Positions 9,819 through 19,849 of a stretch of 64,000 bases of DNA are shown here, piece by piece; position 1 is the first letter of the stretch; the number at the start of each line of letters is the position of its first letter. The position numbers and the translations under genes were made by a program. The notes under the pieces are model-generated. The model was not told where the DNA came from. It worked only from the letters and a program-made list of their open reading frames with translations, and searched no databases. The stretch lies in the NCBI GenBank assembly GCA_038025085.1, contig CM076151.1:7259001-7323000 (forward strand). Reading direction: 5' to 3'. This DNA is from Tetragonia tetragonoides (Eukaryota; Streptophyta; Magnoliopsida; Caryophyllales; Aizoaceae).

Positions 9819-12169
9819 TTAGTATGTGTAGCCCTTGACGAACATTCCCTGCTTCGCCTCGTCTGACTCTCCCTCACCAGTGTACTTGCCGAGCTGGGCT
9901 AGAGAGTTAGCCTTGGCACGGACCAAGAGCACATCTTGGGCGGCCTTCACATTCTCGGGTCTGCCTCCCCAGGTCTTCAAGCAAGTGTTTTGGAGGGCTC
10001 TTGCGTAGGAGAAAGACACATGCCATGGGTTAGGCTTTTGGTTCATGGCATTCAAGTTTTCAGTTGCTTCCACTTCGGATTGTCCACCAGACAAGAACTG
10101 CTCACCAAAGTAGAGCAATTTCACAATAATATTCTCAAGAAATCAAGGGTTAAATGCCAAATTCATCCTAGACTTTTTTGACATTATCAAATTAATTCAA
10201 GTTTGATTATTATTGTCAATTTAAGGTCATTATTCATCCTTTCTTCACTGTCATGTGACCTTAAACAGATAACTCAGGTAACATTTTAGCTAAAGTCAGG
10301 TAAAGGAAAAACGTACGAACTCAACATTAAAGGTTAATATCTAAGCACAAAGTGATAAAAGCCAAAAACGGAGGAAGCATAAGATCACTTGCCATGATTC
10401 CGGGGACAGCTGGGGGGACTCTGCTCTGGAGGAGCTTGAGGGTGTAGTCAGAGACTTGTTGAGAGGTGGCCCTGTCCTTGCACTCAGCACCTGGGGTAAC
10501 CATGCTGGGCTTGAGGAGGATACCCTCAAACAGCACATTGTTCTCCGCCAAGTAGAAGAAGACCTCGGCCCAGACCTTCTTGGCAACCTCGAATGTCCTC
10601 TCAATTCCATGCTCACCATCAAGCAGGATCTCTGGCTCCACAATTGGGACCAACCCATTGTCCTATATACGCAACATTTAAAATAAATAAGGTTAAAGCA
10701 CACACGCACATAATATACACAATAAGACCAAACAGGTCCAAAATAAAATCAGTAGTTTTTGTGATTCGATGTAGTTTAAGTTGGGTATCCTTACTTGGGA
10801 GATAGCAGCATAGCGAGCAAGACCCCAAGCTGCTTCCTTCACTGCCAAGGCAGATGGACCGTTGGGAATGCTCACGACAGTACGCCTATATTGGAATATC
10901 CCAATATGATTGTCAAATTGTAATTCAATTAAATATCTATAGTTGTAATGTAAATAAATTCAATCAAGAAATCCAAGTAAAATAATCTCTATACCATTTG
11001 GCAAAGCGGGCACCCTGCTGGTAGTAAGCTGCAGAGCGGGAAGCAAGACCGTCAAGACCTTGGCACCATGATTCGTCGTTGGAACCAGCAAGTGGTACCA
11101 AACCCTGTACATTACATTTGTTAAAGCTCACATACTAAATGTCATGAAATACAATCTTCCCTTGCAATTACTGTATGATATAAATGATGTGGCTAACCTT
11201 GTCAACTTTGATACCAGGAACAATGCCCTGCTCAACAAGGACATCGACTATCTTCTTCCCTTCAACGGTCGATTGGTAGAGAGTCTCCTCAAAGAGGATA
11301 GCTCCAGAGATGTACTGCCCAAGGCCAGGGGCAGAGACAAGGAGGGTACGGTAAGCTTGGCGGTTGGCCTCAGTGTTCTCTAGCCCAATTGAGGCAAGAC
11401 GTTTCCCACAGGTGGCATTGGACTCATCCATGGCCAAGATTCCGCGCCCGGGAGATGCAACAGTTTTCTGTATTAACCCCCCAAACAAATAAAATCCTTC
11501 AGAAATTTTCCATGATTTTTCAGCCGGTTCAGTATCAGAGAATACAAACATCGACTACTCTACAAGTCTACAACTCTCCTCAGGTTAGATTCTGAGGAGA
11601 GTCAGATTCAAGCACATAGTGTGACCATCCCAAATAATGATAACGTAAATCTGAATTACCCTTTTTCCCTAAGTTGCCAAGTTTAGCAAGACAGCAGAAC
11701 ATTGAAGTTGCAAGACTAGTACAGCAGAGTAACAGGCATAAAACTTCCATCAAGATAGAACAAGACTATCAAAATTCTAGCATAAAAAGTACCTTTTAGT
11801 TTTTAGGCTACTCAATTAATCTTTAATCAGAAATCTATGCTTAGAAAGTATGGGGTCCTAGTATAAACTGCTACCAAAATTAGGATAATTCCCCTCAACT
11901 ATAAGCAATAAATGAGCAGACTTTTTAGTAATTTAGGTGGGACAAGGAGACAAATCAAGATAACATTCCAAATGATTGAGAAGGGTTTGTCATGAACATA
12001 CCGCAGTCTTGACAAGCTCATCGGCATAGGAGCTGGCAGCCCGGACACTGAAGGAAACAGAAGGGTGGCACCTGACACCAGAGACAGAAGGAAAACGAAG
12101 GGTCTGGCCCTTGATGAAGTCAGACTTGTCAAGCACTGGGGAGGTCTTTAGAAGAGAAGCTGATGCCAT
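9819..12169 (-). CDS. FBA: fructose-bisphosphate aldolase, class I, chloroplastic
   Basis: Cleaves fructose 1,6-bisphosphate (and makes sedoheptulose 1,7-bisphosphate) in the Calvin cycle in the stroma. Six exons on the minus strand: 12169-12002, 11467-11198, 11104-10995, 10885-10795, 10662-10393, 10097-9819. All phases join to give 395 residues, the usual plastid length. Residues 1 to about 44 ([20 protein letters not shown] onward) are a Ser-rich transit peptide ending near [13 protein letters not shown]. Motifs seen: [20 protein letters not shown], the Schiff-base lysine in [15 protein letters not shown] (about K264), [10 protein letters not shown] and the C-terminal GYTY with the conserved last Tyr. 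Intron 5 (10392-10098) begins GCAAGT, a GC-AG intron. The gene looks intact. Confidence 0.95.
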
Positions 12170-12295
12170 TTTTTTTTTCTTGAACTGTTGTATGCTCAAG
12201 AGGCAGATAGAATTGCCAAAGATATTGCAACTATACAAGTCTTATCTCCTCTTGGCAAGCTCTACCACACATGCTCCTCATGCTCAGTACTGAAA

Positions 12296-12304
12296 TATAT
12301 AACT
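12296..12304 (-). promoter_or_regulatory. probable TATA box of the aldolase gene
   Basis: TTATATATT on the minus strand, about 130 bases before the ATG at 12169. A GATAAG (I-box-like) sequence at about 12241, of the type found in light-regulated photosynthesis genes, lies between it and the ATG. Confidence 0.4.
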
Positions 12305-12399
12305 GTGGTTTCTGTGTGCAGATTACCAGAGAGATGTCTCACTTGCGGCTGTCATGCCCCAGCCTGTGAGCATTCGCCATGTGGATGATAACTCCTGCT

Positions 12400-13392
12400 T
12401 ACTTGGCACATCTCGAGCTCGGTTAACGAGATTTCATCATCATTTCTGTTCACCTCAATAAAAATAAATAATATTGGAGAATTAAAAGAAAAATCAGTAG
12501 TCTCTCTTTTTTCCATCTGAGTTTGTTATGTTTCTGTGAAAGGTGGATACGACTCTATGAGGCTGTAATTAGCTTGTCTTTTACTAGCATCTTAGGTACT
12601 AGTGGTTATGGTTAATCATTGGAGTTTGAAGGGCTGCTGATCTCCCTGCCCATTTGACGGTTAATACAATGTTCCCAGGTCACATCAAAGATTGAGACCC
12701 TCATGCCACGTAGACAAAGCATCTATGTTCTATCAAGGGCGTGGGGCCCTCATTGTGCCCATGTTTTTCTGTCTTATCTACTAATTCCACTAAGAGCATT
12801 GGGACTTTTAGAATTGATGATATACCCCAGAAACGTTTGGCCTGTAATTACTTTGTAGGAATATGTCAAAATTGCCATATTTTTACCAACGTCAAAGACT
12901 CGAGACCCACAAGATTCAGGAAAGATAGATGGTAACGACTAACGAGTGAATTACGTGCATACGACATCCGCATTCAAATACCCCATATCAAATTAAGCAC
13001 ATCGCATTATCAGTCCAAACTTTAAAAGGGCATTTAAGAAATGTTATTACTGTCGATTATGATCACCTTGTGCAAACTATTAGCCGCGATTTCCACATAA
13101 GGGACACTTCCAAAGGTAAAGCAATTTCACTATAAGATCCTTGGCCATCTAAAGGAAAAGCAATTTACAGACTTCCTTCGACACTTATAGAAGCAGGCAA
13201 AAAGGGGGGGCGGGGAAGAGAATAAGAGAAAAAAAAAAAACTACTGGATCTCTTACAGAAACAGGCAGAAACAGAAGCGAGAACAAGTTTACAGAAACCC
13301 ACCAGTCTGTGTGCCAGTGGTGAGAAAATTAAGTTTCCGATAGTGTTGATACTTGATAGACGAAGTTCAAAGGAGAAATGTTCCGAGCAAAC
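12400..13392. other. intergenic region between two minus-strand genes
   Basis: Contains the aldolase upstream region on the left and the 3'UTR of the acidic-protein gene on the right. No gene was recognised. There is a short purine tract with poly-A near 13200-13240. Confidence 0.5.
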
Positions 13393-14142
13393 TCACTTTG
13401 TGTTTTGTGTAAGAGAAAGACCATCAATGCCAGCAATGAGATCATCCACAGACACATTCATAAAGTCTTTGTATGATGCTGAATCATCAGAAGTTGACTG
13501 AGTCTGAGAAGGAATGTCAGCAAGGGCCTTATCCAATTGTTTTGTGAAATCATCTTGCTCATCAGAAATTCCTAGATCCCAGACTTTGAAGATGTCTTCC
13601 GTTAAAGGCTCAACATCATATGTCATCAAACCCAAGTCCAAACCAGAATCAAATTTTTCCTCTGTTAAAATGTTCTCACTGTAATTTGGACGGAAAACAT
13701 TCTGAACACTGTTTTTTCTCTTCACCCTACCAATTTTAATTCCCGTAACATCTTCCTCTTCGTCTTCTGAATCATCAATGTTTTCAACTTCTTCAATTTC
13801 ATCATCTGTCAGATCCTTATCTACATCAGATACTCTACCAAACCCTGGACTTTTTGCATTTTCTCTAGATTGAAGAATATCATCATCAGTTGGTTGGCAA
13901 CTACTTTCAGCCGCAGCAAAACTTGGTGGTCCTGGTTGGGAAATGAGAATCTCCATTAAGGCATCTTTAACAGAACTCCAGTCAGCATCAGAAGAACCCA
14001 GGTCTTTATTAAAGCAAGAATCAACCCAGGATACATCATCAGGAGATAATGCCTCTCCAGTCAGGTTGGAGTTCAGAGAATCAAGCAGAAAGGAATAATC
14101 AGAATCTTCCTTCATGTCATCATCTACTATGGCCATGGCCAT
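13393..14142 (-). CDS. acidic plant protein of unknown function
   Basis: Single coding exon of 249 residues, starting MAMAIVDDDMKEDSDYSFLL. Rich in Asp, Glu and Ser, with a very acidic stretch at about residues 112-132 (DDEIEEVENIDDSEDEEED) followed by a short basic patch (GRVKRKN), which could be a nuclear-localisation element. The C-terminal half is less biased and looks folded (LMTYDVEPLTEDIFKVWDLG, then DDLIAGIDGLSL near the end). I do not recognise a named family. Upstream there is a 5'UTR intron: a donor at about 15660 (GAG then GTAAATAC) and a leader exon extending to about 15800, so the gene spans about 2.4 kb. The ATG is the first in good context. The protein is probably nuclear or cytosolic. 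Confidence 0.75.
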   Translation of the reverse strand: MAMAIVDDDMKEDSDYSFLLDSLNSNLTGEALSPDDVSWVDSCFNKDLGSSDADWSSVKDALMEILISQPGPPSFAAAESSCQPTDDDILQSRENAKSPGFGRVSDVDKDLTDDEIEEVENIDDSEDEEEDVTGIKIGRVKRKNSVQNVFRPNYSENILTEEKFDSGLDLGLMTYDVEPLTEDIFKVWDLGISDEQDDFTKQLDKALADIPSQTQSTSDDSASYKDFMNVSVDDLIAGIDGLSLTQNTK

Positions 14143-15800
14143 AATATCAGCCTAGTAGAAAGTCTAATAATGAAGATGTTAATAGATCAATGTGATTCAA
14201 AAGTAGGATACCTGCAAACAAAGAATTAAATGGAATATGAGCTGATGACTGGTGATTTGGCTGAAAATTTCAGAATTTTATCATGATAATGAATTTGAAA
14301 CCCCAAAATTAATCAGATATTAGTATAGTACTCTATCATACATGAAGTACAAGTAAACTATAAGCAAAACATCGAGCAATATGATAGATTATCCACTGCA
14401 CATGAACAAAACCAAGAATTCAAATCTACGAGGTAAAATAAAAATGAACATTACCAATGTCCACCTCAATCCGTCATAGTCTGCTGGCATATAATTCGAA
14501 TCAGGCAGTGTACAAGTTAAAGAACATACCAATCATTGCCACTCTTCAAATGAAGATGACCAAAAGCTACAAGCCTGTTCTTGTTCTGTAGTATAACAGT
14601 TCTGAAGACCTCTCTTTAATATTGTGAAAGGAAATGACAAAAGGGTAGATTATAAGCAGGAATAGCAATCCTTACAGCCAACAATTTGGTCCATGCTTCA
14701 CTCGTACAGTTCTAATTCTAAATTCCAATACAAGATCAATTCTATATGGAAAGGAGCTCGTAATCTGTGTCTCACTGTTCTGTGTAGTGAATTCGCATGC
14801 ATAATTCTAAGTCACTAGTATTGTGTCCTAATCTATAAGCAAAACATAACATTGTCCATCAACGCTCAAGGACAATTTATTCTTTTAAATATTTATATTT
14901 CAAGGCCAGATTAAGGAAACCACAAACAGCCACATTGTCGACTACAGTCTACATATCCTCTAACAGTAAAGGAAAAGAGGCTATTAATCTCCAAATTTGG
15001 TCAAAATTCATTTTACTGTAAAACCTCAGACATGGTAATCAGTCGCATTGTCGACTACCTATCCTCCAACAATAAAGGAAAAGAGATTATCAAATACAAA
15101 TCTCCAAATTTGTTCAAAATTGTTTTACTGTAAAATCTAAGACGCCTTAATTTCTGGAAATGTTGGTAGCTCATTATCGACCTGCTAGTGTGAAACTTGG
15201 TATTTACATTACCTTCAAGCTCAGTCTGAATCCATGATCCAGTACTCATAACACAACCATAGGACACAAAATTGGCAGGCAAATCATGATCACAATATCT
15301 AGTGCTGAAAAAAAAAGGGTTATTCTAAACAATTTCTACAAATTTTTCAACAGCAGAAATCAAAGTTTGAGTTGCAAATTCACATAACCGAATATATAGT
15401 TCAATTTCTGGGAATAACAAAAACTACTTCCCTGAAAGAAGGGCATCAACAAAAAAGTTACTTTCATAATAGATAAACATAAAAACTTTTGCCCAAAATC
15501 TACCAAAACCCTAGCTTATCCTTCTAACTAATTCATCAATCCCTCAAAAATTAGCAACTAAAAAAATTGCATACAGATAATCAAATACTGAACTAATATT
15601 GATCAACTAAAATCATATAAATTCAAAATCAGATGAGAGATAAAAGCTTAAGTATTTACCTCGCTCCTTTTCACATCAGGACTCTTTTATGGCGATCGCA
15701 TTTGCAGAGAAAGAAAATAAAAAATAAAATTGCAGAAAAATTAATGAAGAACGAGAAAAGGGATTGAATTTGGTGGGAAATTAATAGAAATAGCAAAGAA
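14143..15800 (-). other. 5'UTR intron and leader exon of the acidic-protein gene
   Basis: No long frame in either direction. A splice donor (GAG then GTAAATACTT on the minus strand) at about 15660 and purine-rich leader sequence up to about 15800 fit a leader exon. The acceptor near the ATG is not certain. The coding frame at 15055-15282 is not supported. Confidence 0.45.
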
Positions 15801-15913
15801 TCAAAGACCGAATGAAAAAGATGATATCGTTGGTTTTGTGTAGGGTTTAACTTTTAACAAAGGGCATTTCTCGAATACCAATGTGTTCTGATAAAAAGAT
15901 GGAGCAAAAGATT

Positions 15914-15985
15914 TCCGTTGCCGGGACTTGAACCCGGGTCTCTCGGGTGAGAGCCGAGTATCCTAACCACCTAGACTACAACGGA
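15914..15985 (-). tRNA. tRNA-Glu (anticodon CTC)
   Basis: 72-base gene on the minus strand. The acceptor stem TCCGTTG pairs with CAACGGA, the A-box region is TAGTCTAGGTGGTTAGGATA, the anticodon stem CTCGG/CCGAG encloses the loop CTCTCAC, and the B-box is GGTTCGAGTCC. No intron; CCA is not encoded, as usual for nuclear genes. T-runs of four to five bases shortly downstream (plus-strand about 15893-15910) can end Pol III transcription. Confidence 0.95.
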
Positions 15986-16539
15986 ATCATTGATTACACG
16001 ACGAATAGAAGTGGACGTATCTTTTATATTTTCTCCATTTTTCTTTTTTTTTTAGTGATTTGTTTTTTTAAGTTGAAGAGATAGGAATGGTTAGTGTGAG
16101 TAGTTTAGTACTCTCAAGTCTCATCCTTTATATGCTGAGAGTTTGATTACTTAGAATGGAGATTAGAGACCGACATACTTTATCCGTTCGTCACTTTGTC
16201 GATTATTGTTCTGGTGCAAATAGATTGTAACAATAGAACCTTACACCAATGATCAGTGTAACATAACTCATTATTAGGTATCCGTATCTCATATGGTTTC
16301 ATACAAGAGGTCACTTAATTAATCTTTGATTATTAGTCTTCTATGCATTGGCAGATCAAATTGTTGAATGAAGTATATCTACCCACGTAACAAAGATTAA
16401 GCATCAAACTTTCTAACACTAAATTTATCCGAATCATTATATCACACACCTAATTTGTGAAGCTGTTAAGAAATTTTATTGTATTTTTTGCTTGAATAAA
16501 ACTGTAGATAAGTCATAGGTGGGGAAAAAAACCAAGAAA

Positions 16540-16550
16540 AAAAAAAGAAG
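16540..16550 (-). terminator. Pol III T-run after tRNA-Leu
   Basis: On the minus strand a run of about ten T follows the tRNA-Leu 3' end within 20 bases, a typical Pol III stop signal. Confidence 0.6.
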
Positions 16551-16557
16551 CAGTTGT

Positions 16558-16642
16558 TGTCAGAAGTGGGATTTGAACCCACGCCCTCTCACGAAGACCA
16601 GAACTTGAGTCTGGCGCCTTAGACCACTCGGCCATCCTGACA
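16558..16642 (-). tRNA. tRNA-Leu (anticodon CAA)
   Basis: 85-base class II tRNA on the minus strand. The acceptor stem TGTCAGG pairs (one G-T) with CTTCTGACA, the D-arm is TGGCCGAGTGGTCTAAGG, the anticodon stem CCAGA/TCTGG encloses the loop CTCAAGT, and a long variable arm is present, with B-box GGTTCAAATCC. No intron is visible in the anticodon loop. Confidence 0.94.
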
Positions 16643-17031
16643 GTTACGTCGTGTTTTACGCTATTTTATATATTACGTCAAGTAAACTGTGTAATGCTCC
16701 AAATTTGTGAATTTGTAAGATAAACACATGAACGTAATTGCGTAACTAGTTATTATGAATAATGAACATCAATGGAAAAGCTTAAGCAAGCTATGGGTAT
16801 CAACCTTTCTATATCGATTATATATATATATACATAGCAATTTCTGTAAGTGTACATTATATATTCTGATAAAAGTATACAATATATATGTATCTATAAC
16901 CAAATTTGAAAGGAAAAAAAAAAAAAAAAGAATTAATTCAACAAGCTTAGCTTTTGAATTAATTAACATGGTACGATCGATGGGAATTAATTTTCGAGGA
17001 ATTTCAACAGTACTCTGCCCGTAAATTTGCA

Positions 17032-17361
17032 TCATGGTCCAGCAGTTGGTGCAATAATGCCTCGAGCATTATTAGAACATAAAGTGGCACCCAAGGTGTA
17101 GTCATTTGTGTAACGACTTGGGGCCGAACCACGCCGGAACTTACCCTTGGGTAAGCAATCTTCCAACTCCTTGTCAGTAAATAACCCACCATGATTAGGA
17201 CCAGGCGCCAATGCCACGTACTCACCACCCTTCGAAATCGAGCCTAGCGGCCTCGTCGCCATGACAAGCCTCAATGGTGGTGATGATGAGGACAACATAA
17301 AGATGGTGTAAAATGGAGGTGAGAAGAGGAGGAATATAATTAACAATGTCAATATTGCCAT
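17032..17361 (-). CDS. small putative secreted protein with SAPSRY motif
   Basis: Single-exon frame of 109 residues. Residues 2-22 are strongly hydrophobic (ILTLLIIFLLFSPPFYTIFM), fitting a signal peptide or anchor, followed by a Ser/Pro-rich stretch and a short conserved-looking block (residues about 60-90): GPNHGGLFTDKELEDCLPKG, then FRRGSAPSRYTNDYT. Two Cys (CLPKG and TLCSNN) could form a disulphide. SAPSRY after basic residues is reminiscent of processed plant peptide hormones (for example the PPSAPSKRHN core of IDA), but this is resemblance, not homology. TATA-like TATAAG (minus strand) at about 17447-17453 lies about 90 bases upstream. I cannot name the family. Confidence 0.6.
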   Translation of the reverse strand: MAILTLLIIFLLFSPPFYTIFMLSSSSPPLRLVMATRPLGSISKGGEYVALAPGPNHGGLFTDKELEDCLPKGKFRRGSAPSRYTNDYTLGATLCSNNARGIIAPTAGP

Positions 17362-19849
17362 TAATTGAAGGGTGTTTTTGTATGTTCTTTTTCTCTCTTA
17401 TTGTTTGTTTCCTATGTTTGTCCGTAATTATATTGATTGATGAGAGTCTTATATGGTTTTATTTCTTTCTAGCTAGTGCTTTTTAAAAGGGTGAAAGAGT
17501 GTAAGGGACTTAAATAGGCTTGTGAGTTAACCAAAACACCAGCTCATTGCATACCATGCATATGCATATGCTAGCTGCCTAGCAAGTGCTACGTAAGTTG
17601 TACTTGCAATTGGTGATCGAGTGATAGGGCATCAGATGGGATCTTTTTAGCTTTTGACAACGTAATGTAAAGATCTAGCTCGTGCCTCCCATTACTCTTT
17701 CTACACTAGTACTCTTTCTACCAAGTATGTTTGGTCAAACTTCACAAATGATCGAAGTTGTTGAGGTAATTAGAAAATGGAATATTAGGTATATAATTAG
17801 TTCAATTCAATGATGCTCAATCCAAACTAATTTAATAGAAAAAAACACACCCTTAACCATTGAACATAATGAAATACATTTGACCATGTTAGCATGCATA
17901 TCCTATATATGTAATCAAAGGCAATATCATATACTAAAATATACATCTAACTGATATGTTTATAGACTTAATTCGAGCTCAGACATTACCAAATTGGCCG
18001 AGTGAATTTAAGCTCGAATTTAGGAAAAAGCAAATTGTCAAGCTTGTACTATCCTTCCCTCATTCAAGCTTGAGCCTAGATCAAACTTAACCACTAACAT
18101 TGAATTGAACTTAACTAGATTGAATTATATACTCGTATGTTGTAAGCAAAAAAAATATTTTAGAATACCTGAATTATGTCAAACTTAAGCTAAACTAAAC
18201 TAAAATAGTGAATAGAACATATCCTTAAATTTAACTCCAACATATCAAAATTCACTTTAATTTGCTCACTCGGGTAGTTTAGAAACATTTTCAAAAGATA
18301 GGCTTCTTTTTCTTTTTTTTTTGCTTGTCAAAAGATAGGCGTTTACTGTGTACCTTTGATACGTATTAATGGACCCTGTTATTATGTGCACTGAGATATT
18401 TCTGTAAACTTCAGCTTGCTTCATACTTTTGCCTCATGTAACATATCGATCACTTATCCAACAAAAATGTGTAGATGACGGTTGTTGAATGCTGTAGGTG
18501 AGAGATTAGATGTGAGATTTTTCAGTTAAGTGGATACTTTCAATCTTTCATGATGGCAGTGCATTTGGAGCCTTTCAATTGGACCAGGTGGAACTAGAAG
18601 CTGACCTGGCCGGCTGGCCTGTACATTGGCAGAGCCACTAGGCAACTTAATTCAACTTGGTCAGCTTGATCCGATCATCCTAGCTGTCTAAGATGGTTGC
18701 TTGACAGGTGTTACATGCTGACTAGTCATCAAAGAATCCTGGAGAGGCTGATGTCACACGCAAGATCTATTGGGGTGGCAAATTTAAAGGAGCTTGCTTG
18801 CTTATTTCAACAATTCACATGCACCCGTCTAAAGTTTTTCTGACTTCCCGTTGTTTTGGGATGAAAAGATGATTAAACTGTTCATGGATTATTGAAGATT
18901 ATATTGGAACCACACTTTTAATCTGCCCCCACCATTGATTAGGCCATCAATTGATATGTATTACACTTTCCACAAAGCTTTACCCATGCTTCAAAATGGG
19001 ACCCTAAGAGTTCTAATTAATTAAGAGAAAATCCGTCAGATTAGAGGAGACAAGATAATTAAATGAGATTTTCTTCAATTAATCCCTCTAATTTAGTGAT
19101 GCATTAGAGGTTTTAATGATGCATTTTTCTCCTAATATTTTGGAAATTTTGTGAATTTTATTGCACGTCGATATATAGTATTATCACAGTTCTCTAATTT
19201 CTCCAAACAAAAGTCACAACACAATTGCATTATTATCACAAAAAGTCTCGTATGACGTCAATCCGTCATATCATGCTTGTTAGAAGAGGGGGCTCACTTT
19301 GAGACCGCCTAATGCAAATTTTTTTTGTGTTATTATTATACCCCTCACCCCGCTAGTAACCAATCGTGTATTAATTTTACAATGTAATTGATGTATGGTT
19401 AATGAGCTTCTTTAAAATTAGATTTGATGAAAGTAATGTAGTGTTTTTTTTCCTTGAAAATCACTTAATTTATTTGTAATTTATTGCAAAATTGAATTGA
19501 ACTAAATTGTAATTGGGATAATAAAAAATAAAAAAAATAAAAAATAAAAAAAAGAAGGAAGGGACAGAAATATAGCATGATAGGAAAGAAAGTTTTATAA
19601 CTTGACAGCTTAAGTTGTTTCTTCATACATCAGATTAAAGGAGGTAAAATCACAATGATTTATTGTGACTTGTGAGAAATTTCAATGCTCACAGCTCCCA
19701 CAAACAAGACAATTCCTCCACCCAAAAAAAAACATGTACATTTTCCAGTATACATTTTTGTTGAGTTAAAAAAAAACTAAGAAGATTAGTAAGCTCAGAG
19801 ACTAATGGGGATAATGTACAATTACTCTGCCTCCAATAGCCTCAACTAA
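17362..19849. other. intergenic, no gene recognised
   Basis: AT-rich. Around 19250-19345 is a phrase (GGCTCACTTTGAGACCGCCT) whose relative appears near 25290 (GAGACGGCTCACGTTAAAACC), probably fragments of one dispersed repeat family. The right end holds the 3'UTR of the endoglucanase. Confidence 0.45.

Noticed and set aside
19250..19345. Possible MITE with GAGACCGCCT phrase, similar to 25285-25345
   Set aside because: The two phrases look related, but I could not define ends or target duplications for either, so no element is called.
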